A stretch of 64,000 bases of DNA from RSA9 sp036381195 (GTDB lineage: Bacteria > Gemmatimonadota > Gemmatimonadetes > Longimicrobiales > RSA9). The first letter of the stretch is position 1. The number at the start of each line of letters is the position of its first letter. Position numbers and translations under genes: made by a program. The notes beneath the pieces were generated by a model. The model saw nothing but the letters and a program-made list of their open reading frames with translations, was not told the origin of the DNA and did not search any database. The stretch is taken from assembly GCA_036381195.1 (NCBI GenBank), contig DASVDH010000089.1, positions 1 through 64,000 of the forward strand, read 5' to 3'. Positions 62,174 through 64,000 of the stretch are shown here, in pieces.

Positions 62174-63157
62174 TCAATCGTAGCGGATGCGTGGGTCGGC
62201 CACCGCGTAGAGCACGTCCGCGATCAGGCTACCGAGCACCACGAGCAGCGAGAAGAGGAACGTCGTCGCCATGACCAGCGGGTAATCGCGTTGCGCGATC
62301 GCGTTCACGATCTCGCGCCCCATCCCCGGCCAGGCGAAGATCGTCTCCACGAACACCGTGCCGCTGAACAGGAAGGGGAGGTAGAGGCCGAGCAGCGTGA
62401 TCACCGGGATCAGCGAGTTGCGCAATCCGTGCTTCAGGATCACGGTCCGCTCCGGCAGCCCCTTCGCGCGCGCCGTACGGATGTAGTCCTGGCGGATCAC
62501 CTCGAGCATCTGGCCGCGCGTGTACCGCGCGATCCCGGCCGCCAGCACCAGCGTCAGCGTAGTGACGGGCAGGATCATGTGCTCGATGCGGTCCCAGACC
62601 TTCCCGGCCGGCGAGAGGAACTCGTAGTCGATGCTCGTCATGCCGGTGGGCGGCAGGGCGATGGGCCAGCCCCACTGGTACGCCTGGTAGGCGAACAGCA
62701 GCATCAGCATGAGCCCCAGCCAGAACGACGGCATCGAGTAGAAGAACAGCGCGACGACGCTCAGCACGCGGTCGGCCCACCGGTGCTGCCGCACCGCCTG
62801 AAAGACGCCGATCGCCACGCCCAGCAGGAAAACCAGGACCAGCGAGGTGCCGGTCAGGATCATCGTGTTCGGCAGCGCGTCGAGGATGATGTCCATGACG
62901 GGCCGGCCCTGCGCGAGCGAAGCGCCGAAGTCGCCGGTCACGAACGCGCGCAGCCAGGCCAGGTAGCGCACGATGATCGGCTGGTCCAGGCCGTAGGTGC
63001 GGCGGAGCTGCTCGATGACCTCCGGCGATGCGGCCGGACTGTAGAAGCGCGCGGTGGGGTCGCCGGGCGCGAGGTTGAGCACGAAGAAGATCAGCGTGGC
63101 GATGCCCAGGAGCAGCGGAATCGCGCCGAGGAGTCGCTTGAGGAGGAAAGTGCCCAT
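62174..63157 (-). CDS. Oligopeptide ABC permease DppB-type
   Basis: 327 residues with the DppB layout: LLKRLLGAIPLLLGIATLIFFVLNLAPGDP at the start, LRRTYGLDQPIIVRYLAWL, then the transmembrane core with EAA-loop RTARAKGLPERTVILKHGLRNSLIPVIT and GMGREIVNAIAQRDYPLVM. It forms the channel with DppC; the genes are 3 bp apart. The length and motifs match the family. Confidence 0.95.
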   Translation of the reverse strand: MGTFLLKRLLGAIPLLLGIATLIFFVLNLAPGDPTARFYSPAASPEVIEQLRRTYGLDQPIIVRYLAWLRAFVTGDFGASLAQGRPVMDIILDALPNTMILTGTSLVLVFLLGVAIGVFQAVRQHRWADRVLSVVALFFYSMPSFWLGLMLMLLFAYQAYQWGWPIALPPTGMTSIDYEFLSPAGKVWDRIEHMILPVTTLTLVLAAGIARYTRGQMLEVIRQDYIRTARAKGLPERTVILKHGLRNSLIPVITLLGLYLPFLFSGTVFVETIFAWPGMGREIVNAIAQRDYPLVMATTFLFSLLVVLGSLIADVLYAVADPRIRYD

Positions 63158-63185
63158 CAGTCTTCTGGCGCCGCCCGCCGGCCGC

Positions 63186-64000
63186 TCAGCGGCCGTTCCC
63201 GGCCGCCGGGCCGCCCAGCGACCAATCCGCGATGCTCACGAACTCGCCGCGCGGATCCATGACCACGCCGCGCACGGCGCGGCTCGCGCCGGCGAGCTCG
63301 TCCAGCCAGAACATGAAGGTGAACGGCTGCTCCTGGTTGAGCAACTCGGTGAACTCCGCCCAGATCTCGCGCGCCCGCTCCGGATCGGTCTCGGCCGCGC
63401 CCGCCTCGATCAAGCTGTCGGCGCGCGGATTCGCGAACGAGCTGCGGTTCGCCGAGCGCGGCACGTCCGCCCAGCGCGAGTGGAACAGCGCGGCCGGCGC
63501 GGACGCGACCTGGAAATTGTCCAGTACCCAGTTGCTCAGCACGGCGTCGAAGTCGCGCGCGCGGTGCTGCGTGAGCAGCGTCTGGAACTCCAGCGCGCGC
63601 ACCTGCGCGTCCACCCCGACGGCCCTGAGCTGGCCCTGCACGACGCTCACCACGTTCCGGTTCAGCGGGGCATCGCTGCTGAGCAGCGTGAAGCGCAAGG
63701 GCCGGCCCGCCGCGTTCTCGCGGATGCCATCCCCGTTCCGGTCCGTCCAGCCCGCGGAGTCGAGGAGCTGCGCGGCCCGCTGCGGGTCGTACGGCAGCGG
63801 CTGCACGGCTTCCGGGTACAGCGGCGACCACGGCGGGATCGTGCTCACGGCCGGCCGGCCGTACCCCTCGAGGAGCGCGGCGATGATCTCCTGCCGGTCG
63901 ATGGCCAGCGTCATGGCGCGGCGCACGCGCGCGTCCGTGAACGGCTCGCGGCGCGTGTTCCAGCCGATGAAGTATACCGTGCGGCTGGGGAACGAGAACA
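63186..64000 (-). CDS. Oligopeptide-binding protein, C-terminal part (cut by window edge)
   Basis: The minus-strand frame is open from the window end to the stop at 63186, about 271 codons, with no start in the window. It shows the family 5 pattern FIGWNTRREPFTDARVRRAMTLAIDRQEII, then YDPQRAAQLLDSAGW, FDAVLSNWV and NPRADSLIEAGAAETDPERAREIW. It captures peptides for the DppBC/OppDF importer. An in-frame internal ATG at 63914 would give a shorter protein but the homology continues upstream, so this is a truncated view of a longer gene. Confidence 0.92.
   Translation of the reverse strand, partial: FSFPSRTVYFIGWNTRREPFTDARVRRAMTLAIDRQEIIAALLEGYGRPAVSTIPPWSPLYPEAVQPLPYDPQRAAQLLDSAGWTDRNGDGIRENAAGRPLRFTLLSSDAPLNRNVVSVVQGQLRAVGVDAQVRALEFQTLLTQHRARDFDAVLSNWVLDNFQVASAPAALFHSRWADVPRSANRSSFANPRADSLIEAGAAETDPERAREIWAEFTELLNQEQPFTFMFWLDELAGASRAVRGVVMDPRGEFVSIADWSLGGPAAGNGR

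Noticed and set aside
60791..63262. 823-residue plus-strand frame opposite the Opp permeases
   Set aside because: Asp/Glu/Arg-rich shadow, no domain; permease motifs are on the other strand.

Overview
The window is high-GC DNA (roughly 70% by eye), packed with genes, with very few AT-rich promoters and long open frames on both strands of nearly every gene. The gene content suggests a Gram-negative, outer-membrane-bearing bacterium outside the Proteobacteria. A SusC/SusD pair with an ECF sigma/FecR regulator, Omp85-type barrels, GWxTD and DUF4382 proteins, a LURP-one-like protein, two RpoD-type sigma factors and a HerA/NurA-like pair fit Gemmatimonadota best. That assignment is inference; no rRNA gene is present to confirm it. 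No tRNA, rRNA, CRISPR array, transposase or integrase was recognised.

Layout. 1-7.3 kb (minus): ECF sigma -> FecR anti-sigma -> SusC -> SusD -> M16 peptidase (cut by the left edge), a TonB-dependent uptake locus that looks protein/peptide-directed. 7.4-13.6 kb: HerA-like ATPase, PHP phosphoesterase, SDR oxidoreductase in frame with a membrane domain, flavin reductase, and a NurA-like nuclease candidate. 13.7-18.5 kb (plus): a lipoprotein with an R-D-T repeat tail, an FmdB zinc ribbon and a btuFCD-type ABC importer with 4-nt overlaps. 18.6-24.5 kb: DUF4382 lipoprotein, rsgA, an RpoD-type sigma factor, a small lipoprotein, a PP2C phosphatase and an HD hydrolase. 24.6-30 kb: pckA, a divergent Omp85-like protein and an amidohydrolase. 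30.1-34.5 kb (minus): a complete sugar-type ABC importer. 34.6-37.2 kb: LURP-one protein, lipoprotein and CDF metal exporter. 37.2-41.2 kb (plus): a tightly overlapping methyltransferase / FAD oxidoreductase / SRPBCC / ketosynthase operon, the best candidate here for an undescribed pathway. 41.8-44.7 kb: a secreted Asp/Phe-rich protein, DUF4126 and a carboxymuconolactone decarboxylase-like protein. 45-46.2 kb: a second RpoD-type sigma gene with an unusually elaborate leader (inverted repeat, consensus promoter with a palindrome on the -10, then an intrinsic terminator before the start codon). 46.6-53.1 kb: a large OMP, ssb, polA and a cold-shock protein. 53.2-58.5 kb (minus): polyprenol-kinase-like protein, lytic transglycosylase, GWxTD protein and MotA/TolQ/ExbB-type channel. 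58.6-64 kb (minus): an oligopeptide ABC importer (OppF, OppD, DppC, DppB, and a substrate-binding protein cut by the right edge).

Together the genes describe a nutrient-scavenging cell: TonB-linked uptake plus an M16 peptidase, oligopeptide, sugar and B12/siderophore-type importers, gluconeogenesis (pckA) and envelope maintenance. Start/stop overlaps of the ATGA or GTGA type are very common, so translational coupling appears to be the main operon device. Intergenic spaces of about 250-770 bp hold GC-rich tandem repeats of differing unit length (19, 38, about 60 and 61 bp) and hairpins, some with the shared arm GGGCCGGGGCGAGGGC.
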